A DNA stretch of 60,521 nt from an uncultured Alphaproteobacteria bacterium (GTDB taxonomy: Bacteria; Pseudomonadota; Alphaproteobacteria; UBA7985), in NCBI GenBank assembly GCA_905479265.1, contig CAJQLX010000011.1:1-60521 (forward strand), written 5' to 3'. This document shows, piece after piece, positions 1 through 10,483 of the stretch; within the stretch, counting starts at the first letter, position 1; every line of letters begins with the position of its first letter. The notes beneath the pieces were generated by a model that had not been told where the DNA came from, ran no database searches, and worked only from the letters and a program-made list of their open reading frames with translations. Position numbers and translations under genes: made by a program.

Positions 1-85
1 CCGTCGCTGCACTTTAGGATATAGAGATAGTGCATGGGTTTGCCGGGGGGTTGGTGATTGGGTTTGGGGGATTGAGTTTGGCTTT

Positions 86-221
86 GCCCCTTCGATACGC
101 GCTATTGCGCTACTCAGGGAGGGCTAGAGGGTGGCTTAAGGTGGGTGTTGAAGGGGCTGGCCGGGTTGGGTTGGCTGCCCCTTCGATGCGTGCATCCGCG
201 CTGCTTAGGGAGGGCGTGAGG
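86..221. repeat. Two copies of a short REP-like intergenic repeat
   Basis: Two imperfect direct copies lie at 86-130 and 177-221. Both begin gccccttcgat and run to a cagggaggg or tagggaggg tail. The first copy contains a small dyad (gcgc-tatt-gcgc). The spacing is about 91 bp. They lie just downstream of ettA, which is on the minus strand. Short palindromic repeats with a cttcgat...ctcaggg core are common between genes in several alphaproteobacteria, so this may be a dispersed REP-type element or part of a transcription end. I see no other gene in positions 1-230. Confidence 0.4.
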
Positions 222-230
222 CGCTTGGTT

Positions 231-1913
<1,683 letters not shown>

Positions 1914-2033
1914 TGTGCCGCTTTCCCCGCTTTCTTAAAAAAAGGTGTTGAGGCGTAGATAGGACGGCGGTCGAGGCCTGTCTATGGTCAGCAACTTACG
2001 CTATAGTAACCGCATAATGTTTAACGGACCCGG

Positions 2034-2615
2034 ATGGTGCGATTCATGGCGATACGTGCGGTTTTTCCCCTGATTCTGGCGCTGGCGGTGGTGCTGAGCG
2101 GCGCAGCTACCGCTTTGGCGCAGGTCTCCAATGAGCGGCCACCACCGGGATTCTACAGCCAGTCCGGCACCTGTGCGCTCAAGGATGCGGTGATTACCTA
2201 TCGCGATGACCGGCACGAAGTGAACCTGCAGTTCGATGCCTTGGGTCAGCTGATGATCGTGGATGTGATGCTGCCGCTCGACGGCGTTGCCAGCCCCTAT
2301 GGCGGGCGCGTGTTTGGCGGGTATAGCTATTTCAGCTCACCCACGGGCTTCCAACTCAAAGAAACCGAGGGCGTGTTTACCATCACCGGGCGGTCGGGAC
2401 CGGGGGCGCATGGACTGTATTTCGACTATGGCTCAGAGCGGTGGTTTGGCTTTGCTGAGCGCGTGTGTGCGGACAACGATTGGTTGCGCAACATACGGCG
2501 AAAGACGGGGCCGTTTCTGGTCGATATGATGAACCGCGGCGATATCGACATTGGTGTGCGGATAAAAGACATGGCCCGGCTTGTGAACCGGGCCATGCAA
2601 CGTCCAGTCAACTAA
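2034..2615 (+). CDS. Secreted protein of unknown function
   Basis: I do not recognise a family. The 193-residue product opens with a clear signal peptide (hydrophobic core AVFPLILALAVVLSGAATALAQ, cut here to motifs: LILALAVVL, then ALAQ), with cleavage likely after ALA, so a periplasmic or secreted location is likely. The mature part has two cysteines (CALKD and CADND) that could form a disulfide, and is rich in Gly, Tyr and Phe in the middle. The ATG at 2046 is an alternative start that still leaves the signal peptide intact. The gene faces EttA divergently and ends 8 bp from the convergent fasciclin gene. Confidence 0.7.
   Translation: MVRFMAIRAVFPLILALAVVLSGAATALAQVSNERPPPGFYSQSGTCALKDAVITYRDDRHEVNLQFDALGQLMIVDVMLPLDGVASPYGGRVFGGYSYFSSPTGFQLKETEGVFTITGRSGPGAHGLYFDYGSERWFGFAERVCADNDWLRNIRRKTGPFLVDMMNRGDIDIGVRIKDMARLVNRAMQRPVN
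2570..2597. terminator. Perfect hairpin inside the 3' end of the secreted-protein gene
   Basis: Arms catggcccgg (2570-2579) and ccgggccatg (2588-2597) pair over 10 bp around an 8-nt loop. This lies within the last codons of the upstream gene and about 30 bp before the end of the convergent fasciclin gene. There is no T-run on either strand, so it may be a weak bidirectional terminator or an mRNA-stabilising hairpin rather than a classical intrinsic terminator. Confidence 0.35.
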
Positions 2616-2623
2616 TGGAGGTC

Positions 2624-3127
2624 TTAGTTTGCTGGTGGCAGCATGATGGAGTCAATCACGTGGATGACGCCATTTGAGGTCTCGATGTCCGCTGCGACGA
2701 CGGTTGCGCCGCCGACCATGACGGAATCACCGGTTGCATCGATGGCGAGCATGATGCCGGCTGCGGTCTCTGCTTCCAGCGCCTGGCCTGCAATGTCTGC
2801 GGACATCACTTTGCCCGGCACGACGTGGTAGGTGAGGATCGTGGTCAGGGTACCCAGACCTTCTTCAGCCAGCAGCGCTTCGACGGTGCCTTCTGGAAGG
2901 GCGGCGAACGCATCATCGGTTGGTGCGAATACCGTGAACGGGCCTTCGGACTTCAGGACATCGACCAGACCGGCAGCATCGACGGCTGCAACCAACAGGT
3001 TGAATGAACCCGCTGCGACAGCGGTATCAACGATGTCAGCTTTCATGTCTTCGGCGGATGCGGTGGTGGTTGCACCGAAAGAGAAGGCGGCAAGCGCGAC
3101 GGCTGCGGTGGCGAAAAACTTTTTCAT
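2624..3127 (-). CDS. Secreted fasciclin (FAS1) domain protein
   Basis: Single FAS1 domain after a signal peptide ([18 protein letters not shown], ending TASA). FAS1 hallmarks are visible: an H1-like segment [15 protein letters not shown], the YH motif in [10 protein letters not shown], and the closing [12 protein letters not shown]. The family mediates cell adhesion or matrix contacts outside the cytoplasm, and its role in bacteria is poorly defined. The mature domain is about 140 residues, the usual size. I chose the ATG at 3127 because a GGGAG Shine-Dalgarno lies 9 nt upstream; the ATG at 3133 is only 3 nt from it. The frame is open to 3223, but the added N-terminus would bury the signal peptide. 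Transcribed alone from a short upstream region that holds a hairpin. Confidence 0.9.
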   Translation of the reverse strand: MKKFFATAAVALAAFSFGATTTASAEDMKADIVDTAVAAGSFNLLVAAVDAAGLVDVLKSEGPFTVFAPTDDAFAALPEGTVEALLAEEGLGTLTTILTYHVVPGKVMSADIAGQALEAETAAGIMLAIDATGDSVMVGGATVVAADIETSNGVIHVIDSIMLPPAN

Positions 3128-3210
3128 GATCATAAACTCCCTAAGGCATGGACAAAAAATTTCTTGGCGTCGCGGTGATGCGACACTCAGAACATGACTT
3201 AGGGGGAATT

Positions 3211-3245
3211 TTGGTATTACCACTGCGACAAAGTGGTCATACCAA
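3211..3245. other. Near-perfect 14-bp inverted repeat between the fasciclin and flavoenzyme genes
   Basis: Arms ttggtattaccact (3211-3224) and agtggtcataccaa (3232-3245) pair at 13 of 14 positions around a 7-nt loop. It lies downstream of the minus-strand flavoenzyme and about 85 bp upstream of the fasciclin start. It could be the flavoenzyme terminator, although no T-run follows on the minus strand, or an operator for the fasciclin gene. Confidence 0.4.
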
Positions 3246-3274
3246 TCACAGCCGCGTGAGCAGAAATGTAGGCT

Positions 3275-5713
3275 TTACCCGCGCAAACGGCTCCCGGTCG
3301 GATCAAAGGGTGGATGCTCCAACACCGTGGCGGCATGCGGAATACCCAGCGCCGCAACATCAACCTGCTGACCCGGCTCGCAGTAGGGCGCCTTTAAGAA
3401 GCCCAGCGCCAGACCTTGATCGGTCGTGTAGGAATAGCCGCCAGAGCTGACCCGGCCGATATACTCCCCCGCTTTGGAGAAGATCGGCTCACCGCCAACG
3501 GGATCAGCGTTGTGGGGCGTTTGCACGCTCAAAACCACCAGCTTCTCACGCGGTGCGCGATCTTTGAGGTCGATGTAAGCCTGCTTGCCCAGAAAGTCTT
3601 CGTCCTTGTCGAGCTTGATCAGACGATCCAAGCCAACTTCTTGCGGCCAATACTCCGGCGAATACTCCCGACCCCAAGAACCATAGCCCTTTTCCAACCG
3701 CAGGCTCATGAGCGCCCGCGATCCCACGGGGCGCACATTCAACGCCTGCCCTGCATCCAGCAAAGCCTGATAGAGCGCGACTTGATCGTCTTCGGACACG
3801 TAGATCTCAAAGCCAAGATCGCCGGTGAAGCTCACCCGCAGCACCTTGGCATCCAGCCCCCCAACCGTCATTTGCCGAGAGCGCATGAAGCGGAAGTTTT
3901 CGTTACTGAGATCTTCGTTCGACAGACGGCTGAGCAGGTCGCGCGCGGATGGCCCGGCGACGTTGAACCCGGCCCACCCCGTCGTCATGCTGGTAAAGCT
4001 CACGGTGTCAGGGCGCGGGACGGCGTTGAAGTATCGGCGATGATAGCGCTCCGCCATACCGGAGCCGATCATCATGAAATGCTCTTCATCCAGCATGGTA
4101 ATCGTGAAATCACCCGCGATCCCCCCGCGCACCGACAGCAACGGCGTCAGGCAGGACTTACCAACCTCGCGCGGAACGCGGTTGGCGACGATTTGGTTCA
4201 GCCATTGGGCCGCGCCCCGGCCCTTGATCTCGTATTTGCCAAAGTTGGACACGTCGATGATCCCGACACCCGAACGCAACGCGCGGCATTCCTCGCCCAC
4301 GTGCGTCCACCAATCTTGACGCTCGAAGCCATAGGTCTCCTCCCGACTTACACCTTTGGGCGCATACCAAAGCGGATGCTCCCAGCCGTAGTTCAAGCCA
4401 AAGACAGCGCCCAACTCCTTCTGGACTTCATAGGCAGGGCGGGTTCGGACCGGGCGACCGGAGGTGCGCTCCTCGAACGGGAAATGGATCGAAAACCGAG
4501 TGCCATAGGTTTCCATGGCCCGCGCCTTGGTAAAGGCTTTACCGGCCCATTCGCCATAGCGCGCCATGTCCCATGGGAACATATCGTACTCAGGCTCGCC
4601 TTGGATAATCCATTGCGCCAACGTCAGACCGAGGCCACCGGACTGGGAAAAACCCGGGATGATCCCGCAAGCCGTGTAGTAGTTCTGAAGCTCTGGCACC
4701 GGGCCGAGCAGCGCGGCGGAGTCAGGGGACCAAATCATCGGCCCGTTGATGACACGCTTGATCCCGGCCTCCCCCAACATCGGCAAGCGCTCGCAGGCGC
4801 GCATCACATTGTCAGCAATCCGGTCCAGATCGTCGTTCAGCAACTCATGCCCAAAATCCAGCGGCGTCCCGTCTTCCGACCAATAGCGTCCATCGCGCTC
4901 ATATGCGCCGACGAGGAAGCCATTGCCTTCTTGGCGCAGGTAGTATTCGCCATCACGGTCGGCAACCGCCGGAAGCTCAAACCCAAGGTTGGCGACTTCT
5001 GGCACTTCTTCGGTGACAAAGTACTGGTGCTCCATCGGCATCAGCGGCAGTTCCAGCCCGGCCAAGCGCGCCACTTCCCGCCCCCAAAGGCCTGCGGCGT
5101 TTACCAGAACACGCGTGTGGATCGTCCCCTTTTCCGTCACCACATCCCAGCTGCCGTCGGGCCGCTGGTTGGTTTCGAGCACGGGGCAGAAGCGCTCGAT
5201 CGTCACGCCACGGTTTCGGGCAGCCTGCGCGTAGGCGTGGGTCACACCATTAACGTCAACGTGGCCGCTTTCTGATTCCCAGACGGCCATCTGAATGCCG
5301 TCAAAGTTAACAAACGGGTGCTTCTCCGCCGCTTCTTTCAGGCTGATTTCGTGAAACTCCACGCCCTGAAACTGACGAGCCTTGGCAGCGCTGATCCGCA
5401 GCTGATGCGCGCGTTCGTCTGATTGAGCCAGATACAGATAGCCGGTTTGATGAAACCCCACGGACTGGCCGGTCTCTGCCTCAAGCTCTCGATACAGATT
5501 CATGGTGTAATACTGCAGCCGCGCGATGTTATTCGTATCGTGCAGGCCATGGACCCCACCGGCCGCGTGCCACGAAGACCCACTGGTCAATTCTTGCCGC
5601 TCCAAAAGCATGACATCGGTCATCCCAAGTTTCGCCAAATGATAAGCGATTGAACAGCCAATGACGCCGCCGCCAATAATCACGGCCTCTGTTTGTAATT
5701 TCACGAATCCCAC
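3275..5713 (-). CDS. FAD-dependent oxidoreductase with GcvT domain, dimethylglycine/sarcosine dehydrogenase-like
   Basis: Predicted to oxidatively demethylate an N-methylated amine such as dimethylglycine or sarcosine, passing the one-carbon unit to tetrahydrofolate. The 812-residue protein has an N-terminal DAO fold with the FAD dinucleotide motif IIGGGVIG (residues 12-19) and SSWHAAGG. His49 there matches the residue that carries covalent FAD in dimethylglycine dehydrogenase. A middle FAO_M-type region follows, then a C-terminal aminomethyltransferase (GcvT) half from about residue 430, including the TGDLGFEIYV and ALMSLRLEKGYG segments. Length and domain order match the family (about 800-870). 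It is divergent from a liv-type transporter, and betB lies further on, so a role in betaine-derived methylamine catabolism is plausible. The exact substrate cannot be read from sequence. Confidence 0.85.
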   Translation of the reverse strand: MGFVKLQTEAVIIGGGVIGCSIAYHLAKLGMTDVMLLERQELTSGSSWHAAGGVHGLHDTNNIARLQYYTMNLYRELEAETGQSVGFHQTGYLYLAQSDERAHQLRISAAKARQFQGVEFHEISLKEAAEKHPFVNFDGIQMAVWESESGHVDVNGVTHAYAQAARNRGVTIERFCPVLETNQRPDGSWDVVTEKGTIHTRVLVNAAGLWGREVARLAGLELPLMPMEHQYFVTEEVPEVANLGFELPAVADRDGEYYLRQEGNGFLVGAYERDGRYWSEDGTPLDFGHELLNDDLDRIADNVMRACERLPMLGEAGIKRVINGPMIWSPDSAALLGPVPELQNYYTACGIIPGFSQSGGLGLTLAQWIIQGEPEYDMFPWDMARYGEWAGKAFTKARAMETYGTRFSIHFPFEERTSGRPVRTRPAYEVQKELGAVFGLNYGWEHPLWYAPKGVSREETYGFERQDWWTHVGEECRALRSGVGIIDVSNFGKYEIKGRGAAQWLNQIVANRVPREVGKSCLTPLLSVRGGIAGDFTITMLDEEHFMMIGSGMAERYHRRYFNAVPRPDTVSFTSMTTGWAGFNVAGPSARDLLSRLSNEDLSNENFRFMRSRQMTVGGLDAKVLRVSFTGDLGFEIYVSEDDQVALYQALLDAGQALNVRPVGSRALMSLRLEKGYGSWGREYSPEYWPQEVGLDRLIKLDKDEDFLGKQAYIDLKDRAPREKLVVLSVQTPHNADPVGGEPIFSKAGEYIGRVSSGGYSYTTDQGLALGFLKAPYCEPGQQVDVAALGIPHAATVLEHPPFDPTGSRLRG

Positions 5714-5885
5714 CGTCGCGCTTGGGTGAATGAACGGGCCTGATAAACCACCATCCTACCCTGCAGAATCTTTCGTTTGAGCGCCATAGTGACGACATAT
5801 CGGGATTTAGGGTCGTTATCCTTGCCTTACTCGGGTCTCCCTGTGCTAAGCACGGCGTCAAATTGGGAAAACTTGCAGGTTGCTC

Positions 5886-6689
5886 ATGATTGAGGTGGAA
5901 AATGTCTCAAAGCACTTCGGGGGTGTGAAAGCGGTTAATCACGCGACACTCACGATTGCTCAAGGATCGATAACCGGATTGATCGGGCCAAACGGCGCGG
6001 GCAAGACGACGCTATTTAATTGTATCGCTGGCGCTTTATCACCCACCGAAGGTAAAATCACGCTCGACGGTGACGATATCACGGGCCTGCCCCCGCACGA
6101 GCTCTATGAAAAGGGCCTGATGCGGACCTTCCAGCTCGCGCACGAATTTTCGACGCTGTCGGTCACAGATAACCTGATGATGGTCCCAGATCAGCAGGCG
6201 GGTGAAAGCCTGGTTTCAGCTTGGTTCCAGCGCGGCAAAATCCGTCAGCAGGAACAGGAAATTTTGGCCCGCGCCAAAGACGTTATTGAGTTCCTCAATC
6301 TAACCCATGTCGCAGACGAACTCGCTGGCAACTTGTCAGGCGGGCAGAAGAAACTTCTGGAACTTGGCCGCACCATGATGGTCGACGCTAAAGTCGTTCT
6401 GCTCGACGAAGTGGGCGCAGGGGTGAACCGGACGCTGCTGAAAGACATTGGCGATGCGATCATTCGACTGAACCAAGAACGTGGCTACACGTTCTGTATG
6501 ATCGAGCACGACATCGACTTTATCTCGCGGCTCTGCGACCCGGTTATCGTGATGGCAGAAGGCACCGTTTTGGCGGAGGGCAAGGCCGAAGAGGTCAAGG
6601 CCGACGAGCGGGTCATCGAGGCCTATCTCGGCACCGGCCGGAAGCACAAAACCCCCGAGCAGGAACGCGCGGCGGAGGCCCAAGCATGA
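5886..6689 (+). CDS. ABC transporter ATP-binding protein, LivG type
   Basis: First ATPase of a branched-chain-amino-acid-type (HAAT) ABC importer. The 267-residue product has Walker A GPNGAGKT near residue 35, signature LSGGQKKLLELGR, and Walker B VVLLDEVGAGV, where Val-Gly replaces the usual Pro-Thr as often seen in LivG-like subunits. An H-loop follows (MIEHDIDFI). The first in-frame start is a TTG at 5880, but the ATG at 5886 gives the usual MIEVENV beginning and is preferred. It begins the operon livG-livF-livH-livM and overlaps livF by 4 bp (ATGA). It is divergent from the dimethylglycine-dehydrogenase-like gene, with about 170 bp for promoters. Substrate is unproven, as HAAT systems also move urea, amides and other compounds. 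Confidence 0.88.
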   Translation: MIEVENVSKHFGGVKAVNHATLTIAQGSITGLIGPNGAGKTTLFNCIAGALSPTEGKITLDGDDITGLPPHELYEKGLMRTFQLAHEFSTLSVTDNLMMVPDQQAGESLVSAWFQRGKIRQQEQEILARAKDVIEFLNLTHVADELAGNLSGGQKKLLELGRTMMVDAKVVLLDEVGAGVNRTLLKDIGDAIIRLNQERGYTFCMIEHDIDFISRLCDPVIVMAEGTVLAEGKAEEVKADERVIEAYLGTGRKHKTPEQERAAEAQA

Positions 6690-7390
6690 GCTATTTGATT
6701 GGTGACACTATTTTCGGTGGCTACGGCGGCGCGGACATTCTGCACGGCTGCACCGTCGCCGTTGAAAAGGGCGAGATTGCCGTGATTGTCGGGCCCAATG
6801 GGGCGGGCAAGTCCACTGCGATGAAAGCCTTGCTGGGCATGCTCACGGTGCGCGAAGGTTCGGTGCGGCTGGACGGCAAGGACATCACATCTCTCAGCCC
6901 CCAAGACCGCGTGTCTGAGGGCATGGCCTTTGTCCCGCAAACCAACAACGTTTTCGCCGGGATGACCGTGCAGGAAAACTTGGAAATGGGTGCCTACCTG
7001 CGGCGTGACGATATTACTGAGACGATGGAACAGATCTTTTCACTGTTCCCCATTCTCGGTGAAAAACGTCGCCAACTGGCCGGCGAGCTTTCAGGCGGAC
7101 AGCGGCAGCAAGTGGCCGTGGGCCGTGCGCTGATGACCAAGCCCAGCGTGCTGATGCTCGACGAACCAACCGCTGGCGTATCGCCCATCGTCATGGACGA
7201 GCTGTTTGACCGTATCCTCGAAGTCCGAGCGACAGGCATTGCCGTTTTAATGGTGGAGCAAAACGCCCGGCAGGCCTTGGAAATCGCCGATCGTGGTTAC
7301 GTCCTTGTTCAGGGCGAAAACAAATATACGGACACGGGCGCAGCATTGCTTGCTGATCCAGAAGTCCGCAAATCGTTCTTAGGGGGTTAA
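6686..7390 (+). CDS. ABC transporter ATP-binding protein, LivF type
   Basis: Second ATPase of the importer. The 234-residue product has the LivF length and motifs: Walker A GPNGAGKST, Q-loop FVPQTNNVF, signature LSGGQRQQVAVGRAL, Walker B VLMLDEPTAG and H-loop VLMVEQNARQAL. It probably pairs with the LivG-type subunit under the two permeases. The start overlaps the livG stop by 4 bp, so translation is likely coupled. Only 3 bp separate its stop from livH. Confidence 0.9.
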   Translation: MSYLIGDTIFGGYGGADILHGCTVAVEKGEIAVIVGPNGAGKSTAMKALLGMLTVREGSVRLDGKDITSLSPQDRVSEGMAFVPQTNNVFAGMTVQENLEMGAYLRRDDITETMEQIFSLFPILGEKRRQLAGELSGGQRQQVAVGRALMTKPSVLMLDEPTAGVSPIVMDELFDRILEVRATGIAVLMVEQNARQALEIADRGYVLVQGENKYTDTGAALLADPEVRKSFLGG

Positions 7391-7393
7391 TCC

Positions 7394-8413
7394 ATGGTCG
7401 ATCTTCTAAACGCTATCGTCTTAATGCTGAACTTCGTGATCATCCCCGCCACCTCTTATGGTGCCCAGCTTGCGCTTGGCGCGCTTGGGGTCACGCTGGT
7501 TTACGGCATCCTTCGTTTCGGCAACTTTGCCCACGGTGACACAATGGCCTTTGGGACCATGTTCACCATCTTCTTCACTTGGCTGTTCCAAGGCCTCGGA
7601 CTGAGCCTCGGCGTCCTGCCAACCGCTCTTCTCGCCCTTCCCTTTGGTATCGCCGTTACCGCCCTCTATGCGGTCAGCATGGATCGCGTTGTTTACCGGC
7701 ACTATCGGTTCAAGCGTTCCGCGCCGGTCATCCTGACCATTGCGTCCGTTGGTGTCATGTTCGTCACCAACTCCTTTGTGCGCTTTATGATCGGAACGAA
7801 CGAGCAGCGCTTCAGCGATGGCCAGAAATTCATCATCAAAGCGCGTGAATTCAAGGAATGGTCCGGCCTCAGCGAAGGTCTGAAACTCAAGACGACAGAA
7901 GCGCTGACAATTGTTGTCGCAGGCATGGCCGTCGCCGCCCTATTCTGGTTCTTGCAGCGCACGCGCATGGGTAAGGCGATGCGCGCTTACTCCGACAACG
8001 AAGACCTTGCGCTGCTCTCCGGTATCAATCCAGAGCGCGTGGTCATGGTGACGTGGATCATCACAGCCGCGCTCGCGACATTGGCAGGCGTTCTGTTCGG
8101 TCTCGACAAGTCGTTTAAGCCCTTTACCTACTTCCAACTGCTGCTGCCGATCTTTGCCGCTGCCATTCTGGGCGGCGTGGGCAATCCTCTGGGTGCCATC
8201 GCAGGCGGGTTCGTTGTGGCCTTCTCTGAGGTCATGGTGACCTACCCTTACAAGAAGTTCCTCAAGTACATGATGCCCGAGAATCTCGAACCTTCGGGTC
8301 TCATGCAGCTGCTGACTGTGGACTACAAGTTCGCTGTGTCCTTTATCATCCTTGTTGCCGTCTTGCTGATAAAACCGACGGGACTGTTTAGCGGAAAGGT
8401 GATTCGAGCATGA
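7394..8413 (+). CDS. Branched-chain amino acid-type ABC transporter permease, LivH type
   Basis: Inner-membrane permease of the HAAT importer. The 339-residue product has about eight hydrophobic segments and the LivH-like opening LALGALGVTLVYGILRFGNFAHGD (shown here by its core LVYGILRFGNF). The late EAA-like loop region ILGGVGNPLGAIAGG would contact the ATPases. It is somewhat longer than the E. coli protein (308) because of an insert near residues 130-170 (FIIKAREFKEWSG). It overlaps livM by 4 bp. Confidence 0.88.
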   Translation: MVDLLNAIVLMLNFVIIPATSYGAQLALGALGVTLVYGILRFGNFAHGDTMAFGTMFTIFFTWLFQGLGLSLGVLPTALLALPFGIAVTALYAVSMDRVVYRHYRFKRSAPVILTIASVGVMFVTNSFVRFMIGTNEQRFSDGQKFIIKAREFKEWSGLSEGLKLKTTEALTIVVAGMAVAALFWFLQRTRMGKAMRAYSDNEDLALLSGINPERVVMVTWIITAALATLAGVLFGLDKSFKPFTYFQLLLPIFAAAILGGVGNPLGAIAGGFVVAFSEVMVTYPYKKFLKYMMPENLEPSGLMQLLTVDYKFAVSFIILVAVLLIKPTGLFSGKVIRA

Positions 8414-9810
8414 GCCAGTCGCTTCGCCCCATCCTCCTGTTCTCCGCCATGGCCATCGCGCTGCTGGCCGTTGGTTTCGGCCAAGGCTGGTCGGTCATGT
8501 TGGTTATCCTCAACCTTTGCCTGATTAGCGCTGTCATGTCGGTCGGCCTGAACATGCAGTGGGGCTATGCCGGGTTGTTTAACGCCGGCGTCATGGCCTT
8601 TGTCGCTGTTGGTGGCATGGTCGCCGTCCTGATCTCCGAACCACCGGTTCGGGCAGGCTGGGAAGCTGGCGGTCTCCGCATTGGTATCGCCGGCCTGCTG
8701 GTCGCTGTATTTATCGGTTTGATTTACGCCGTGCGGCGCTTTGTCAGCACGAAATGGATCAAGAATTGGGGAACCGCTGCCCTGCTTGTTGCGGGCTATT
8801 TTATCATCCGACCTGTGTTTGAAGGCGGCGTAACGGCCGTAGAAAGCATCGCAGCGGCTTCCGCAGGGAACTTGGGGGGTCTGGGCCTCAACATCCTTGT
8901 AAGCTGGGGTGTGGCGGCTGTGGTGTGCGTTGGCGTCGCTTGGGTCATTGGGCGGATTGCTCTGGGCCTGCGCGCGGACTATCTCGCCATCGCAACGCTC
9001 GGGATTTCCGAGATTGTCGTCGCTGTTGCCAAAAACGAAGAATGGATGACGCGCGGTGTAAAAAACATCACCAGCCTCAAGCGCGCTCCCGTCCCACGGG
9101 AAACCAACCTGCAGCAAGCTGAGTGGTTCCAAAACCTCGTCAGCGGCGTGACGGGCCTAGATCCAACCGATGCGGATTTCAAACTGCGCGTCATCGAGTT
9201 TTCATCGATTTTCGTCAAGCTCTGCTTCACCTTCTTGTTCGCCGCCGTCCTCGCGATCGTCCTGTTCCTCGCCATCCGCGCGCTGAACTCCCCGTGGGGC
9301 CGGATGATGCGAGCGATCCGCGATAACGACGTCGCAGCCTCTGCGATGGGAAAAAACGTGGTCAAGCGCCACCGTGAAGTGTTCATCGTCGGCGCCGCCA
9401 TCTTGGGCGTATCTGGCGCGATGCTGACCACGCTGGACGGACAGTTCACCCCAACCGGCTACCAACCTCTCCGTTACACCTTTTTGATCTGGGTGATGGT
9501 GATCGTCGGCGGGTCCGGGAACAACCTTGGTGCCGTGCTGGGCGGTTTCGTGATCTGGTTCTTCTGGATTGAAGCCGAAGTCGCCGCGCAGTGGCTCTCC
9601 GTAAATGTGGAACGCTTGCTGTTGCCCTATCTGGACGTGGTCATCATCAACATTGGTGATGTCGTGCTCAACGTGCAAGACGGCGTCGTCTGGCTCAAGA
9701 ACGCCGCCCCGCACTTCCGCTATCTGCTGATGGGTTTGGTGTTGTTGCTCGCACTGCGGTTCTCGCCGCGGGGGCTTATCCCCGAAGCCGGCGCCGCCCG
9801 CGCGCATTAG
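8410..9810 (+). CDS. Branched-chain amino acid-type ABC transporter permease, LivM type
   Basis: Second membrane subunit of the importer. The 466-residue product carries the LivM features VMSVGLNMQWGYAGLFNAG, here seen as the core LNMQWGYAGLFN near residue 47, GLRADYLAIATLGISEI in the middle, and the coupling loop GGSGNNLGAVLGG. Multiple hydrophobic helices are spread over the whole length. It is close to the E. coli LivM length (425), with an extra segment after residue 80. It is the last gene of the livGFHM operon and is followed by a good intrinsic terminator. No binding-protein gene lies in the operon. The likely one is on the opposite strand at 10484-11662. Confidence 0.88.
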   Translation: MSQSLRPILLFSAMAIALLAVGFGQGWSVMLVILNLCLISAVMSVGLNMQWGYAGLFNAGVMAFVAVGGMVAVLISEPPVRAGWEAGGLRIGIAGLLVAVFIGLIYAVRRFVSTKWIKNWGTAALLVAGYFIIRPVFEGGVTAVESIAAASAGNLGGLGLNILVSWGVAAVVCVGVAWVIGRIALGLRADYLAIATLGISEIVVAVAKNEEWMTRGVKNITSLKRAPVPRETNLQQAEWFQNLVSGVTGLDPTDADFKLRVIEFSSIFVKLCFTFLFAAVLAIVLFLAIRALNSPWGRMMRAIRDNDVAASAMGKNVVKRHREVFIVGAAILGVSGAMLTTLDGQFTPTGYQPLRYTFLIWVMVIVGGSGNNLGAVLGGFVIWFFWIEAEVAAQWLSVNVERLLLPYLDVVIINIGDVVLNVQDGVVWLKNAAPHFRYLLMGLVLLLALRFSPRGLIPEAGAARAH

Positions 9811-9838
9811 ACCGACGCCTCAGCGTCCTTTGCCGGAC

Positions 9839-9875
9839 AAAGGCCGATGCGAGCAACCGCTCCATCGGCCTTTTT
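9839..9875 (+). terminator. Intrinsic terminator after livGFHM
   Basis: Arms aggccgatg (9841-9849) and catcggcct (9863-9871) form a GC-rich stem followed by a T-run (9870-9875). This is the expected form of a Rho-independent terminator on the plus strand and closes the transporter operon. Confidence 0.8.
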
Positions 9876-9911
9876 CGTGCTTGCGCCTTGCCCCAAAATC
9901 TTGCTGCATTT

Positions 9912-9930
9912 TCGCGCACTAATTGCGCGA
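9912..9930. promoter_or_regulatory. Perfect dyad upstream of doxX (candidate operator)
   Basis: tcgcgca (9912-9918) and tgcgcga (9924-9930) are exact inverted repeats separated by ctaat. The site lies about 70 bp before the DoxX start in an otherwise empty 120-bp leader. Its size is typical of a dimeric-repressor operator. The cognate regulator is unknown. Confidence 0.4.
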
Positions 9931-9996
9931 TTTCCCTCATTTGCGTGCATTTCCGCGCATGGCATCTGTCGTCCATCCCTCATTTAAAGGAACAGG

Positions 9997-10365
9997 ATGA
10001 ACGACATGCGCATCGCGCTTCTTATTATCAAAATTCTCCTCACCGTCGCTTTCGTTGCGGCGGGTGCCGCCAAGCTGATCGGCGCTCCCATGATGGTTGA
10101 AAGCTACGAGGTTATCGGTCTGGGTCAGTGGTTCCGCTATTTGACGGGCATCATCGAAGTCGGCGGCGCTGTGCTGCTGTGGATCCCTCGTCGCCAAGCC
10201 TGGGGCGCGGCTCTGCTGGGTGCGACAATGGTTGGGGCTGTGCTCGCTCACTTGGTGGTTCTGGGCATGAGCACCGTCGCGCCGTCGATCGTGCTGGGAC
10301 TGCTCTGCGCCTTTGTTCTGTGGTCGCACCGAAAGGACTTCCCGGTGCTGTCCCGATGGGCTTAA
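9997..10365 (+). CDS. DoxX family integral membrane protein
   Basis: Small membrane protein of 122 residues with four hydrophobic segments and the DoxX-like pattern: AAGAAKLIG after the first helix, YLTGIIEVGGAVLL in the second, and a short basic C-terminus. DoxX-like proteins are linked in some bacteria to redox or sulfur stress, but most members lack a defined reaction. A Shine-Dalgarno AAAGGA lies just before the ATG at 9997. It sits between the livGFHM terminator and a bidirectional terminator shared with the convergent binding-protein gene, so it is probably transcribed alone. Confidence 0.8.
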   Translation: MNDMRIALLIIKILLTVAFVAAGAAKLIGAPMMVESYEVIGLGQWFRYLTGIIEVGGAVLLWIPRRQAWGAALLGATMVGAVLAHLVVLGMSTVAPSIVLGLLCAFVLWSHRKDFPVLSRWA

Positions 10366-10395
10366 GCCCGGCTTAGCCGCCACCAAACCAGAGAT

Positions 10396-10436
10396 AAAAA
10401 AACCGGCGCCGAGCATCGAGCTTGGCGCCGGTTTTC
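10396..10436. terminator. Bidirectional intrinsic terminator between doxX and the binding-protein gene
   Basis: Stem aaccggcgcc (10401-10410) with ggcgccggtt (10424-10433), flanked by an A-run on the left and a T-run on the right. It can therefore terminate transcription arriving from both convergent genes. Confidence 0.85.
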
Positions 10437-10483
10437 AGTTGGGTCATCTCAGGCCCGAAGGCCTAAGACGAGACCGCTTTGGA

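Noticed and set aside
2570-2597. Classical intrinsic terminator at the end of the secreted-protein gene
   Set aside because: The stem is perfect but no T-run follows on either strand, so it is kept only as a low-confidence hairpin.
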